Below are positions 51,368-62,333 of a stretch of 64,000 nt of DNA, piece by piece. The notes beneath the pieces were generated by a model. The model searched no databases, was not told the origin of the DNA, and saw only the letters and a program-made list of their open reading frames with translations. The position numbers and the translations under genes are program-made. The stretch's first letter is position 1. Every line of letters begins with the position of its first letter. Origin of the DNA: Sugiyamaella lignohabitans (taxonomy: Eukaryota > Ascomycota > Dipodascomycetes > Dipodascales > Trichomonascaceae); NCBI RefSeq assembly GCF_001640025.1, contig NC_031673.1, positions 620,001-684,000 on the forward strand. Reading direction: 5' to 3'.

Positions 51368-51373
51368 ACGCGT
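51368..51373. promoter_or_regulatory. MCB element (ACGCGT) upstream of TPP1
   Basis: ACGCGT 86-91 bases before the TPP1 ATG, with a related ACGCGG 7 bases further upstream. Such boxes mark G1/S-regulated DNA metabolism genes in yeasts. Confidence 0.45.
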
Positions 51374-51458
51374 CGAGTGCGCCAACGGCTATAAAAAGTC
51401 GATCTCCTGAAATCACAGGTTTTGAGAGCTTTTTATTATCGCTCCCAAGGATCAAATT

Positions 51459-52370
51459 ATGGGCCCTAAACGGAAAGCAGTTGGTACAGCAGCATCATTT
51501 TTTCAATCGAAGAAGCTGGCTGTGGCAAAACCGACATCTATTGTCAGTACTTCTGGAAATGACGAGAGGAATGTTGACGAAGATGTTGTGCTCATGCCTG
51601 GATTAAGATGGACTTTAAATGGCACACTTGTACGAGCGGTTTATACTCCAACCAATACTGAGGAGCAAAAAGGATCTGTCCCTGAGGAAGAGAGAGAGCA
51701 GACATCCATACCACCGTCCCATACGGAATCGGAGACTAAGAATGCCGGTGCTTCTTCGCCGAAACGATTGGCTATTGCGGCTTTTGATCTCGATTCAACA
51801 TTAGTCACTACGAAAGGTCGAAGTCCATTCCCTAGAGATGGATCAGATTGGAAATGGTTAGACACTTCTGTGCGAGATAAGCTCCAAAAGCTTGTAAATC
51901 GGACAGTTGTCAAAAATGGGAAATCTGAAAACGAAGAATTCTCCGTAAATCAGGGAGCTGATGTTAGTACCCAGGATGCTTCCATGGTAGATCCATCAAC
52001 TGAGTACGTTTTGGCCATTATCTCCAATCAAGGTGGAGTTGTCGCAGAGAATGATAAAAAGAGATATTTATATTTAAAGGACAGGGTCAAGTCTATTGTC
52101 AAGGATCTCGACACCGTGCCGCTAAGGTTTTACGCAGCAACAAAACCTAAGAAAGGAGCCAGTGACAAGTATCGCAAGCCACTAACTGGTATGTGGGAAG
52201 CACTTCAAGCAGACTTAGCGCCAGTATATTCTGTCGATATCGAAAAAAGCTTTTTTGTGGGCGATGCAGCTGGTAGGCGGTCTGACTTCAGTGATTCTGA
52301 TCTGAAGTTTGCTCAAGCGGTTGGACTCCGCTTCTTCACGCCGGAGAAGTTCTTTGGGCTATCTGATTGA
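51459..52370 (+). CDS. TPP1: DNA 3'-phosphatase Tpp1 (PNK3P family)
   Basis: A 303-residue HAD-fold enzyme that removes 3'-phosphates at DNA breaks. It contains the phosphatase part of polynucleotide kinase/phosphatase and no kinase domain, as in yeast Tpp1 (238 residues). Motif I is FDLDST at 109-114 with Asp110 and Asp112 as catalytic pair. Motif II is ISNQGG, followed by the KP-LTGMWE segment and motif IV VGDAAGRRSDFSDSDLKFA. An extra N-terminal region of about 100 residues precedes the HAD domain and includes SFFQSKK, with charged disordered sequence after it. An MCB element lies in the promoter. Confidence 0.88.
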   Translation: MGPKRKAVGTAASFFQSKKLAVAKPTSIVSTSGNDERNVDEDVVLMPGLRWTLNGTLVRAVYTPTNTEEQKGSVPEEEREQTSIPPSHTESETKNAGASSPKRLAIAAFDLDSTLVTTKGRSPFPRDGSDWKWLDTSVRDKLQKLVNRTVVKNGKSENEEFSVNQGADVSTQDASMVDPSTEYVLAIISNQGGVVAENDKKRYLYLKDRVKSIVKDLDTVPLRFYAATKPKKGASDKYRKPLTGMWEALQADLAPVYSVDIEKSFFVGDAAGRRSDFSDSDLKFAQAVGLRFFTPEKFFGLSD

Positions 52371-52800
52371 TCTCTCTGTTTGTTGGAATATCTGTGAATT
52401 CTTTTTTCGCCCTTTTTCGGGGGGTCCCTGCTTCCTGCCAGCAGGTCTTTTCTGGCGAGCAGCTCTACTTGGGCTAGATAAGTTGATCTAAGGAGCCCAC
52501 TAACAGCCCTTATGGAGGCTTGGAACTCCTAGGTTACCTATTCACATGATGGTACCACTCACCCATTATGAGTATCGCTTACTGTATAATAGCTAGTCAG
52601 GCTCTCTTGTGGTCAAGGTTGGAATTGAGACTAGCCTTTCGAATCGATTACAACAGCATATAGGATACCACCCTATCTGTCAGAGGAGCTATTCTCCTAA
52701 AAAAAATTAACTATTTATTATTGACATGCCTTTTATTAATACAAAGTCATTATTTTGGGGATTCGTTTTTTAAGTGAGAATGCAATAAACAGGAGTTGAT
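52371..52800. other. Convergent spacer between TPP1 and RPL9
   Basis: About 430 bases between two stop codons. No gene or clear repeat; short GC-rich inverted segments near 52430 (CCTGC...GCAGG) do not match the repeat family well enough to be called. Confidence 0.4.
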
Positions 52801-53370
52801 TTAAGCATCCTCCTCAATCAAACCACGCTCGGAAACGTAGATACCGTCCAAGAATTTACGGATATCCTTGTTTCTGACACGGCAGATTTGTTGAATGTCG
52901 GCAGCAGATTGAGAGACATTCTCCAAAGAGTTACCCTCAAGGATCAACTCATCCTTTTGAGCAGAAGAGATAGAGACAGTGACACCCTCAAGAACGTGGA
53001 TGGTTCTAACACGCTTCTCACCCAAGAAGTTTCTGATCTCAACAACCTTACCGTCCTCAAGGAGGTTAACGTTGATGGGAAAATGGGCATAGACGTATCT
53101 CATCTTGTACTTGTAACCCTTGGTGACACCAGTGATCAAGTTGGCGACGAGGGACTTAACAGTACGGAGGGTAGCAACGTGCTTTCTGTCACCGTGGTGG
53201 ACAGTAAGACGGATTTGCTTGTCGTTGACCTTGGTGAAGGTAACATCAGCGTGACGGAGGTTCTTGACAAGAGTACCACGGGGACCAGTAACGGTGACGA
53301 TTCTGGACTTGATGTCGACAGTGACGCCCTCAGGGACTTCAAGGACTTGATCGGTTTGAATGAACTTCAT
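52801..53370 (-). CDS. RPL9: Cytosolic 60S ribosomal protein L9 (uL6)
   Basis: A 189-residue uL6 protein, normal for yeast (191). Typical sequences: [47 protein letters not shown] and [19 protein letters not shown]. It lies near the sarcin-ricin loop of the large subunit. No intron, unlike RPS16 and RPP1 here. Codons are strongly biased (GTC, AAG, ACC, TTG). It converges with TPP1. Confidence 0.95.
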   Translation of the reverse strand: MKFIQTDQVLEVPEGVTVDIKSRIVTVTGPRGTLVKNLRHADVTFTKVNDKQIRLTVHHGDRKHVATLRTVKSLVANLITGVTKGYKYKMRYVYAHFPINVNLLEDGKVVEIRNFLGEKRVRTIHVLEGVTVSISSAQKDELILEGNSLENVSQSAADIQQICRVRNKDIRKFLDGIYVSERGLIEEDA

Positions 53371-54425
53371 TTTTGTGCTGTTATGGGTACGATGTCAATA
53401 CTACGTCGCTCGCTTAACGCTTAACTTCTCGATAATATTTCACCTCTCTTTTGGTGAACCCCAACCCAATTTGGAATCTGCTGGTATATGCAGAGTCGGT
53501 CGACTGGCATTCCCAGTACTTAATATACGCATATTACTTTCCTAATTTGGCAATGTATGTCACTGCCTTGATATGCTTGTTCTATGCAGGGACTAATCAA
53601 GGCTTTAAGATATAGAGTTGTAAGTGAGCTTTTAAGTGTACCTTGGGAAGCTGAGGTTCACATCCCTGGATCCTCAGCCCCAAACGCTACACTCAAGTCG
53701 AGCTCTATCTTCCAGCTATTATTGAAGTTGGGTCCAATACTTTGAGATCTCAGTAAAAATAGTGATTGATTGAAGCAAAAAATATAGCCGTAGAATCATA
53801 AGGCTGTTGACTACTTCCCGTAGCATAGAGTAATGTGCATATGCAGGTGTTATCTAATCTTTTGCAGCTCAGTTTGTACCTGTATTCGTGTATTTAGTTT
53901 GTTAAATGTCCATTATCCTTATTATTTGTTATTATTTGATTTGTTATAAACTTGTGTTTAGATTCTGGTCAAACTGGCAAATGTCAGATCGCTTATTGGA
54001 CATGCCGAGGTATATTAACTTTGTATGTAATTTGTATAGTGAGTACTATAACTATTCATAAGTTAAAAAGGTCAGTTCAACATGTTAAAATCTTTAAGTG
54101 AGGACATCATTTGAACTAGTTATATTAGACCTATTATATTCCAGGAGCTGTTTAATTACTATTTACTAAACATAGACCCTCTAATAGAGCGATATCGCCA
54201 ATATAAACAAGGTACGATCAACGCCGCATACATCGTGGCACACGAGGCTCAATGCGCAAACCATCCAATCAGTGAGCGGCAATAAACCAAATTTTGGGTT
54301 GTGTGAAAGCGCGACCGCAGATTGAGCCATAGTACTGATAGAGTATTCGAGGTTGTGTGAACATCGCGCCTTAGCATTCGATTACCATAGGGTCATTTTC
54401 CAACTATAGATACAATCCAGTGAGA
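53371..54425. other. Spacer with RPL9 promoter and complex I subunit promoter
   Basis: About 1.05 kb between two divergent genes. No repeat copy, RNA gene or convincing frame was seen; the middle is AT-rich. Confidence 0.4.
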
Positions 54426-55199
54426 ATGTTGTCGCGATCCGTTTTGGCACAAGCTAGAACTATTGGCTCGAGCAGAATTGCTGGTCGTCGTACCGGCGCC
54501 ATGGCCTCCACAATTTTACAACGGGGACTGAAATTTCAATCCAAACAATACAATCCTTCTCCAGGTTTCTCAGTTTTCAGCGAGGAACTGGAACAAGAAA
54601 TCAGACACAAACTCACCAGTTTACCAAGCTCAAATAAGGTGTTTCAAAATGCCGATGGTACTGCCAGAAACCCATCAGATGAAGAACTTAAGGTTGTTGC
54701 TGAATTAGGCGTCCTTGCTCAGGGCGACAGAGCTACATTTTTGGACAGATTCAGACTGAGCCAGGAACAGAGAGAACTTCTCGCCGAAAACTCATATTTA
54801 CTAGATGACTATGTTAACAATGGCAAGCGAATTCTCGACAAAATCCCTGTTGAAGACCCCACCACAGGTGAAATTACTTGGACCGTGATCCGTGAGAATC
54901 AAAAGGAAGGCTGGGAGAATCTTATTTATTATGGATATGTTCCAGCATTATTGATTTCATTGTTCTTTGCCCTTTTCCTTGATAAGGAGAACATCAGTGA
55001 TTGGGCTATGGAGGAATTGCGTCTTCGTGCTCAAGAGAGATATAATAGTGGTATGGAGGAGATCAACAACAGTGAGCTTAGTGCAGAAGAGCGCAAGAAA
55101 CAGGACGCTCTCATTGTCGAGCGTATTATCTCTGGTGACTACGACAGACTGGCTGGTCTACGCAAGGCTGGCTCCGACCTTCCTGCCTCTCTGCTATAA
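54426..55199 (+). CDS. Probable mitochondrial complex I accessory subunit ESSS (NDUFB11-like)
   Basis: A 257-residue protein with a basic presequence (MLSRSVLAQARTIGSSRIAG) and one membrane helix at about 170-190 (YGYVPALLISLFFALFL). The pattern around it, KEGWENLIYYGY before the helix and ENISDWAMEELRLRAQERY after it, matches the ESSS/NDUFB11 family (E-G-W-E...YYGF and a later WAxEE-x-R-R). This would make the organism one that kept respiratory complex I. It is longer than known fungal ESSS subunits, mainly in the matrix-side N terminus. The start at 54426 replaces a GTG at 54420. I am fairly but not fully sure of the family. Confidence 0.62.
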   Translation: MLSRSVLAQARTIGSSRIAGRRTGAMASTILQRGLKFQSKQYNPSPGFSVFSEELEQEIRHKLTSLPSSNKVFQNADGTARNPSDEELKVVAELGVLAQGDRATFLDRFRLSQEQRELLAENSYLLDDYVNNGKRILDKIPVEDPTTGEITWTVIRENQKEGWENLIYYGYVPALLISLFFALFLDKENISDWAMEELRLRAQERYNSGMEEINNSELSAEERKKQDALIVERIISGDYDRLAGLRKAGSDLPASLL

Positions 55200-55319
55200 A
55201 TCCCCGTGATTTGTTTCATAAAATTAATGCATTCTTAGTTCTAAAACTATCTTTTTCTGGCGTGTGATTGCATAGCTGCTTCATCGGGCTGCTATCCCTT
55301 TGTCTCATACTCACCACAG

Positions 55320-55336
55320 TTCCTGCAAAGCAGGAA
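55320..55336. repeat. Remnant of the repeat tail hairpin
   Basis: TTCCTGC and GCAGGAA form a 7-bp stem with AAA loop, followed by TGAGGTCTG, which resembles the ACGGGGTCTG linker in minus orientation. No core or box remains. It lies 121 bases after the stop codon of the gene at 54426-55199. Confidence 0.5.
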
Positions 55337-55470
55337 TGAGGTCTGTCTAAACATCTGACGAGTTTAAAAAAGTCAGTGTGAATATCGTTTCACAAAAAAT
55401 TGTAGTATATAAATATCAGTTCATTAAGTGGTCATTAATCGTTAGTTATTTAAATTATTCCATCATTAGA

Positions 55471-57702
55471 TTAGTTCCCAAAGTCGAGAATCCGCCCTAC
55501 AGGCATGCGTTTAGATGAGGACGAGGAAGCAGATGGCTTGCTAGATGATTGTGTATCGTTGCGTTCTTTTCGAATATATTTCTTGGGTGAACCTGGACTG
55601 GATCGTCTGTTGGGCGACTCAGATGATACCGGCACCCTCTGGCGACTGTTTTGTCGCTGGGAACGGGTCCCACGACTACTTCTCATACCACCTTGCCTGC
55701 CATTGTCGATATCAGAATCATCTTTCGAATCATCGCTCTCCTCAACATCAGTTTCTGCACCGGTGGTAAATACTTGAGCACTTCCACCAGAACGACGTTT
55801 TCCCTCTCTACTTAGTCTACCACTGCGACGTACAGCAGTGCTTTCATCTCTTCCAGCTGACTCCTTATAGTCATCATCATCATCATCTTCCACTTCTTCG
55901 TCTGTCCCGTTTACATCATGTTCATCCCCTTCATCTTCACCATCAGTTGGAATAGTGATCGTGGAAGCACTGGATTCTCTTCTACGTTTTTCTGGTGACA
56001 TAGCCTGAACTGCATGGAGTGATGGCACTGAGGAGGCTTCATTAAACTCAAGAGGGCTCATTAGCCCTTGTGAACGCTGACGAGATGGTGTTGGAAGAGG
56101 AAGCAGAGGTTGCTGTGATTGCTGCTGCTGCTGTTGAAGTTGCTGTTGTTGTATATTCTCATGCTGTTGCGGCTGGCGTCTGAGTGGAGATGGCGGGATT
56201 CGCTGCTGACTGAGGACTTGACTGGCCAACATTTCTAATGCCGAAAGTCCTTGTCCACTATCGTCAGATGCAGAAGACGAATCTCTTTGATGCTGACGAG
56301 GTGGCAAATGCGTGAATGGAGTTCGAAGATTTTGTGATGGAGACATGGGCCCAATTGGTGGCTGCTGAGATGGGCCAGGAGTATTGGCATAATACACTGG
56401 CCCTCCTGGTGCCATAGAAACAGGGCTATTAATTGGAGGACCAGAACTCATCCCTGGCAAGGGGCCAACAACAGGACCATGACTGGGAGGACCCGAAGTA
56501 GGAACAGTTACAGAGGGTCCAGATTCCCTACTAAAACTAGTAGCCATATCGCTAAGCCCACGCCTTAGACGTTCAATTTCTTCGTCTTTATCCTCTAATT
56601 GATCCGTAGCAATTTGTAATTTCGTTCTCGTCTTGCGAAGTCGTCTTTTATAAGATTCAAGAGCACTCTGAAGGTCGTCAATAATTTCAGAGGACGGAGC
56701 AGCCGCTTTTGCAGCAGCTGCATTTTGAGCAGCCTTGGCTGCTGCCATAGTTTCAATTCTTAGCCGGTCAACTTCTCGCTTGGCTATGCTTGTTTCTACC
56801 TCATGCCGCTGTGCTGCTTCATGAGTCTCTATAGTAAGTAGTTTGTTCTGTAGTTTGTAATGAGCAATGAGAGATTCGTATTTCCGCAATGCTGCCCGGT
56901 ATTCTTGAATAGTCTTAGTAGCCCTTTGCAAAGTTGGTCTTAAAGATGATTCTGGTAATGTTTCAATATCTTGTTCAGTAAGAGAAACAAACTCGGATGC
57001 CCCTGCGGGTTCAGGTGGAGGGTTTCTCCAATTCATTGGAAGAGCTTGGGGAACACTTGGTCCTGAGCGGGGCAAACTTTGACCCAATCCTGACAGAGGG
57101 TTTCCAGAATCAGGCTCAGGCTTTGGTGCTACCGCATTACGTCCACCCGATGGAGTAGGGGAGCTCGGCCGTGATCCATCATTTACTTTATGTGAACCAC
57201 GTGATCGTCTTCTCTGGCTGCTTTTACGTTTTGTGGGTGAAGAATCAATATCAACGTACTCCTCATCATCCTCGCCAATCTCCTCTTCAGATTCATCATC
57301 AATATCTTCGTCTTCTGTAAGTTCCTTAATCTCAACAGAGCCACTATTTACAGTCGCCGATCTAGATGCTTCTTCACTAGCTGACATGTCAATATTGGTT
57401 ACTCGACTATGTTCACCCTTATCATGATATACGTCACCCGATGGTAATGGCGTTGGTAGTGTTTCAAGTTCTGAGGCCGGTGGTGTTTGAGGTGATATCG
57501 TGGTATTAGGATGTGCTGTAGTGGAATAATTACTTGAGCTCGCAAATGGACCACCTGAGATATCGTTGTCAAAGCTATCTAGTGGATTTCTAGGCGATGC
57601 CTTGTGAACATTGCTAGATGCGTTGACCGTGTTGTGCTCTATTTCAGGCCTGGTTCCCTCTCCTCGCTCGTTTTTGCCTAAGAAACCAGCCTGTCGATCC
57701 AT
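55471..57702 (-). CDS. Large coiled-coil nuclear-type protein, family not recognised
   Basis: A 743-residue protein of mostly disordered, charged sequence. Acidic blocks lie at about 130-150 (EDEDIDDESEEEIGEDDEEY) and again near 610-640. A short conserved-looking helix begins at about 245 (LPESSLRPTLQRATKTIQEY) and continues into a coiled coil to about 390 with KREVDRLR and DKDEEIERLRRGL heptads. A Gln-rich tract occurs at about 520-540, and the C terminus is Ser/Arg/Lys-rich with many SP sites. It recalls S. cerevisiae Fdo1, a Fkh1 partner, but I cannot confirm that. Nuclear location is inferred from the basic and acidic tracts. Confidence 0.7.
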   Translation of the reverse strand: MDRQAGFLGKNERGEGTRPEIEHNTVNASSNVHKASPRNPLDSFDNDISGGPFASSSNYSTTAHPNTTISPQTPPASELETLPTPLPSGDVYHDKGEHSRVTNIDMSASEEASRSATVNSGSVEIKELTEDEDIDDESEEEIGEDDEEYVDIDSSPTKRKSSQRRRSRGSHKVNDGSRPSSPTPSGGRNAVAPKPEPDSGNPLSGLGQSLPRSGPSVPQALPMNWRNPPPEPAGASEFVSLTEQDIETLPESSLRPTLQRATKTIQEYRAALRKYESLIAHYKLQNKLLTIETHEAAQRHEVETSIAKREVDRLRIETMAAAKAAQNAAAAKAAAPSSEIIDDLQSALESYKRRLRKTRTKLQIATDQLEDKDEEIERLRRGLSDMATSFSRESGPSVTVPTSGPPSHGPVVGPLPGMSSGPPINSPVSMAPGGPVYYANTPGPSQQPPIGPMSPSQNLRTPFTHLPPRQHQRDSSSASDDSGQGLSALEMLASQVLSQQRIPPSPLRRQPQQHENIQQQQLQQQQQQSQQPLLPLPTPSRQRSQGLMSPLEFNEASSVPSLHAVQAMSPEKRRRESSASTITIPTDGEDEGDEHDVNGTDEEVEDDDDDDYKESAGRDESTAVRRSGRLSREGKRRSGGSAQVFTTGAETDVEESDDSKDDSDIDNGRQGGMRSSRGTRSQRQNSRQRVPVSSESPNRRSSPGSPKKYIRKERNDTQSSSKPSASSSSSKRMPVGRILDFGN

Positions 57703-60700
57703 GACTGTCAGGGCTCCAACTAGCGGAAATGTTTGAAGTATTTATACAAATGGATATCCCGCCTTCGATAAAGCTTGACAAAAATCTGCAACCAAATCAC
57801 AAACAGCAAGCAGTGTTTTGTCTACAGTTATAGTTTCCAGCCAATCTCAATAGCTTGAGTCACGCACACTACTCCTGCTACTCTATTCGTGCTGATTCTG
57901 CTTGAGCTGAAGCAGGCTGAAGCAGACTTTTGCCGGCGCTCGTTTGCTTTCCTGTATGTGACGGCTTTCTCCTGTTTGTCTCGGTACCCGATCAAATAAC
58001 GCTCTTGCGTGTTGACACCAAGCCAACTACGTTTGTCGGCAATAACTTCAGTAGCCAGAAAAGTGGTCAAAGGATTAGTCAGTCCTTCGCACACAATAGT
58101 ATCTCTAATAAACGAGAATGTGAACCAAGTCTAAAACCTTCACAGAACAAGTCAAGTCTTGGAATGAGTTAGCTAACTGACCAGCCCATATACTACGGTA
58201 GCCAGACTCTCACACTCCACAACAACATATAAACAAATGTAATATTTGTTGGTGAGTATTCAACGCCCACTGATCACCGTGGAGACAGACAAACGCAACG
58301 CACGATAAGATATTAATTTACTTACCGACAGAATCGAATGATGATGACGGTTGGTGACACTCACAAAAAGTAAATAATGAATTTATGGTTTATTGAGGTC
58401 GTCCAAATTTGTGTTACAATATTGTTTAGATATTTCCACAAACAAATAAGATGAAAAAAAAAAATTGAATTTGGTCCTATGTTTCACAACTAAGAAATGT
58501 GCGAGTAGTTCGGACAAAAACTACAAAATACGCCAATTCGCGTTCGCGCACGCGTCGTGTCACTTGAGTTAATGGAATCGAAAATTTTCTTGGACCAGAA
58601 AATAATAATAAATAAAAAAACCTGATTCTAATCTATCAGTCAGTGAACAGGCCAAACGTTGAACCGTCGCCCCCTGGTTGTTGTAGCGATAAGACTCAAA
58701 AATGAAGCTCATGCGAAGACGTTTGTTTTCATTTCAAATCGTTCTACTTTTGAAATAAAGTGGCTGGATGTGAATCACTATAACGGGGTTTCTTTGCTTA
58801 AGCCCTAACCTCAAGATATTTTACAGGATCTCCGACTACTCCGCATTCCCACGTGAGTTTCCGTCTCAGGGGGTGACGGTAATTCAATTTTAGGATAAGA
58901 CATCATATTTAATGAATAAAGATATGAACATAAAATATTCGGAGAGGTAGATTTATTTAATTGGCTGCTGGACTGCAGATTCGACTGGAAGTTCCCCCTA
59001 ACATCTCCCGAGTGCAGACCCGCTATACCCCCAGTTGCGATGCTTTCTTTAACCTAATATGCTTTTCAGCCTTTAAGTTGCTTTACAGCCTTTTACTCTG
59101 CTTTCTAACTTGTCAGTTGAAGAGGACTTTTCAAAACCTCAATTCTCATTACTATTTCATTCCGTTTCATGACAATTCAAACTACACGAGTGGCTCCTCC
59201 AAATTAGCCAAATCAAGTTACATCTCAGACAGAATGAGAGATTAGGATGAACGCTATAAACGAGGAAATGTATAATTTTACTGCATAAGCGACATCGGTG
59301 ATCCTGCATTCCGCAGATGTAAACAACCGACAGTGCATTGTCGGGAACACATTGAAATTCGATTAAAACATTTCTAACCGCCTGTCCAGGTGTCCAAAAA
59401 GAGGCGTTAACTTCTCTTTCGTTTATTGGCTTATGCTCAATCCTGAGTACATCTCAAACTACACCAGTGCATGTTCACCCCGCGCCCCGCTCAACCTAAA
59501 ATGCAATGCCCCGCCGCCCGCATACTGATAACCTTAAGTACATTAAGGCTCCGTTGATCTGCTCCAAGCGCCTATTTGCTTGTAGATCATTTGATGTTTG
59601 ATAAACATAGAAATCTCATGGGCGGCTCTGCCTCCGGCCGCTGGAGCTCCGCCCCAGACCCCGTTGCTCCTGCTTCGCAGGAGAAACCCAGTAACTGGCA
59701 TAAGTCTTTTTGTATCTGTCGATAGACAAGATCGTGATGCTCCCCCACAGCTCGTGTATTGGCTGTTTGTGCCGAGCCAGTTTTGTGATTTGTCCAGGGC
59801 AGGGTAGAGCTCGATATTTAGAGAAAGTGCAAGTCGGTATACTAGATTCCTGAGTCAGAAGCCAATACTTTAAACCAACTTCTCATGTCGTGTCGGCAGG
59901 ACTTGTCTTAATTCCAACAGAAGATAAAACGCTGCTGAATCTGTTACTTCCGCCGTCTCATTGAAATTTCAAGCCAGAAACACATTAACCGGTTGATTCG
60001 ATATCCAGACGGAGTCGGGTACGGGGCTGATCTCAACACTATTATTACCAACCTGTCGCTCAGTCTTGACTGATAACTTCTTTGTCACCAAAAATATGTA
60101 CAGAGTAATACTATAACTTGGGAAGCAGGAAAATTTGTATGAGAATATATTGTTGGAACACGTATGGGTTTATGGATATAGGGAAGAAATCGACGGTCTA
60201 GGGTGGTTTGCAAAATGAGAATGACGGTCTAAGGTTTTAGACTAAAATGCCGGGTAATACACAAATTTGGAAACCAGAAGTTTGTCGGAATACAAAGAAA
60301 AGCCACCTTGGTACTTTGGCAATTAATGTACGCTCAAATGAGAACACCCAAGGGGAAATATAGAGAAAAAAAAAGAAAAAAAAGGAACAAATGAGCTTGT
60401 GGTCAAAAATTCGTGACACATGGCAGTTTTCCTAAAACCGGGTAACAGAGGGGAGCTCTTTATAATATTATCATTTCCACCTATACTCACAGAATGAGTG
60501 GAGATATGAGATAAGCTGCAAGAGACAAATATCCAGACTATTATCTGTAATTCATCACTCTCAACTTCTACCTCCCTCACCATCGCCTGGGTTTGGCTCG
60601 TGTAACCAAGAGTGTACAATGAGCTTTGGCGACTGTAATATATCTCCAGAAGGTCGAATCCAACTAGTACTTCAAAATTCAGATCATAAATCTTTCCAAG

Positions 60701-62333
60701 ATAAGTGTGTTCAACTGAAGTCTCCAGCTGATTAAGTTTAACTATTAATGTTCTATTTTCGTCTGATCGTATGGCTCTTGGATTATGGACCAGAAATCGA
60801 AATCGAGGCAGCTGATGGCATCGCCGGGTAACGAATGTGTTGGTATGCGTGCTTGCCCTCGCTGGTCGTTATCTTGCATATGGGCTGCCCCCGTTCGTTG
60901 AAACGCGATGAGATATCCCCTGGCATATCCATACCGAGTAAAGTCCACACTATTGAAAAATAAAATAACACAGACGAGTCTTAGAATTAGATCGAACGAC
61001 AACACATGATGAAGTTCAACTCACCGAGGATTAGTTCAGCAGTTGGCAATTGCTAATATGTCCTATTTCAATCTTTCAATGACATGGCATTTGCTTCTAT
61101 AAAATCTCTCAACGTCAAGTTCCCTAACTGGACTGACTTTTGGTTGATGGTAGTCAGCCATGGTTTGTACTGGTCATGCCAATTTTTATGATCTTTCGGT
61201 AATTATTCAACTCGGTCCCCCGTCCTCGATTCAGTAGGTCTCTTCTCATGTGGTAAATAATAAGACTTCGGAGTTCGAAGTCATTCCCAATGGCTTATGA
61301 AAAGTGTGTTGACGATTAGGCTCTACATGATATTGTCCCATTCTAAATCAGGTGCTGCCCGTTCGTGACTCTCTAGAGTTGAACCAAATCAGTTGTTGAT
61401 TCCTTCAGTACATTAACCAGTTCTTAGTCTTTGTGCAGTCGTGGTTTACCCTGCCACGCCCCAGGAGTTAACTGGATGGTTCTGTACTGGAGGGTTCTGT
61501 TGCCTTTCAGGATAGGTGGAGGGAATAGAGAGAGTAGAGGCTGTTACTGATCCACGACAATTGATCTTGGGTTCGGATACAAACTCCAAATCATTCGAGC
61601 CATTCAATTAAACATGTAGGCTTCTTGGGTGTAGCTCGACCGACCTTACATACTGGTACAGACACATCTACGGTTTCGTTGTTATATTAGTATGTGATGG
61701 GTCACATTATCCTTTTTTGTTTCTTTCCAATCTTCTCACTGGCATTGTATTTTTTCTGTATTATAGTTTAGCTCTAACATTTTCTATTATTAGGGCCACC
61801 GAAATTCGTACCTATAGCTGAGAGTTCTATTCTGCATATGGGTTAGCTTATACAATAATCTAGGTTGTGATATATAAAATTGACATAAGCGCTGATATAA
61901 CTATTATAGAAATGTGAGTGTCTGGGATAATCCCCTGAACAATTTCTGGGCTCAGGTTGATAGTGATGGCTTTGGTTTTTAGCATTTATGGACCTTTCTT
62001 AGACCTCCGGCAGACAAAATGTACACAGGTATCCCAATGTCAATCGTCGATACTGGTGCATTTCATGTGGCAATTGCTGCTCTACCCAGAATGGAGAGCA
62101 GCAGCTGGAGGTCCACCTTATCTCTCCCAATTTTTATTACGGTAGAGCCATATAAGTGCAATTTATGTGTTCGATTCCCCACATTCACTATATGTTCTGA
62201 CTATCGTCATGGAAGCCTATAGCCTTCTGTAGGCAAGAACCACGCCGTGCATCAAGAACCACTTGCTAGATCCACGCATGTCAATCTGATATCTCGACAT
62301 TGTTAGTTGTGATTATTATACTTGTCAAAAAAT
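57703..62333. other. Long gene-poor region before GET3
   Basis: About 4.6 kb with no supported gene. Frames of 60-98 codons occur on both strands but show no family, ordered composition or splice structure. Contents: a CpG-rich segment at 58535-58560 containing ACGCGT (58550-58555), repeat copy 14 at 59630-59683, and several short A/T runs. I see no tRNA, rDNA, LTR pair or tandem array. It is a candidate site for a centromere, an untranslated RNA or old transposon remains, none of which the sequence proves. Confidence 0.45.
59630..59683 (+). repeat. GC-rich palindromic repeat, copy 14
   Basis: A near-intact plus copy (box CCTCCGGCCG, core CTGGAGCTCCGCCCCAG, linker ACCCCGTTG, hairpin CTCCTGCTTCGCAGGAG), alone in the gene-poor region and not beside any recognised gene. 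Confidence 0.9.

Larger units (their letters stand above)
50200..51458. other. Gene-poor spacer and TPP1 promoter
   Basis: About 1.26 kb. Contents: repeat copy 13, a 12-bp tandem duplication at 50522-50545 and an ACGCGT element at 51368. Small frames here show no recognisable protein. Confidence 0.45.

Noticed and set aside
52425..52475. CCTGC and GCAGG segments as another repeat copy
   Set aside because: The order and the core hairpin of the family are missing.
8320..59683. CRISPR array explanation for the repeated GC-rich units
   Set aside because: Units are dispersed over 50 kb in both orientations, with no regular spacers, and the host is a eukaryote.
60237..60619. Overlapping minus-strand frames with Phe-rich runs
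   Set aside because: The hydrophobic run comes from an A/T-rich tract (poly-A read as Phe), not from a membrane protein.
60651..60661. AGGTCGAATCC resembling a tRNA B box
   Set aside because: No A box, no cloverleaf stems and no terminator at proper distances.
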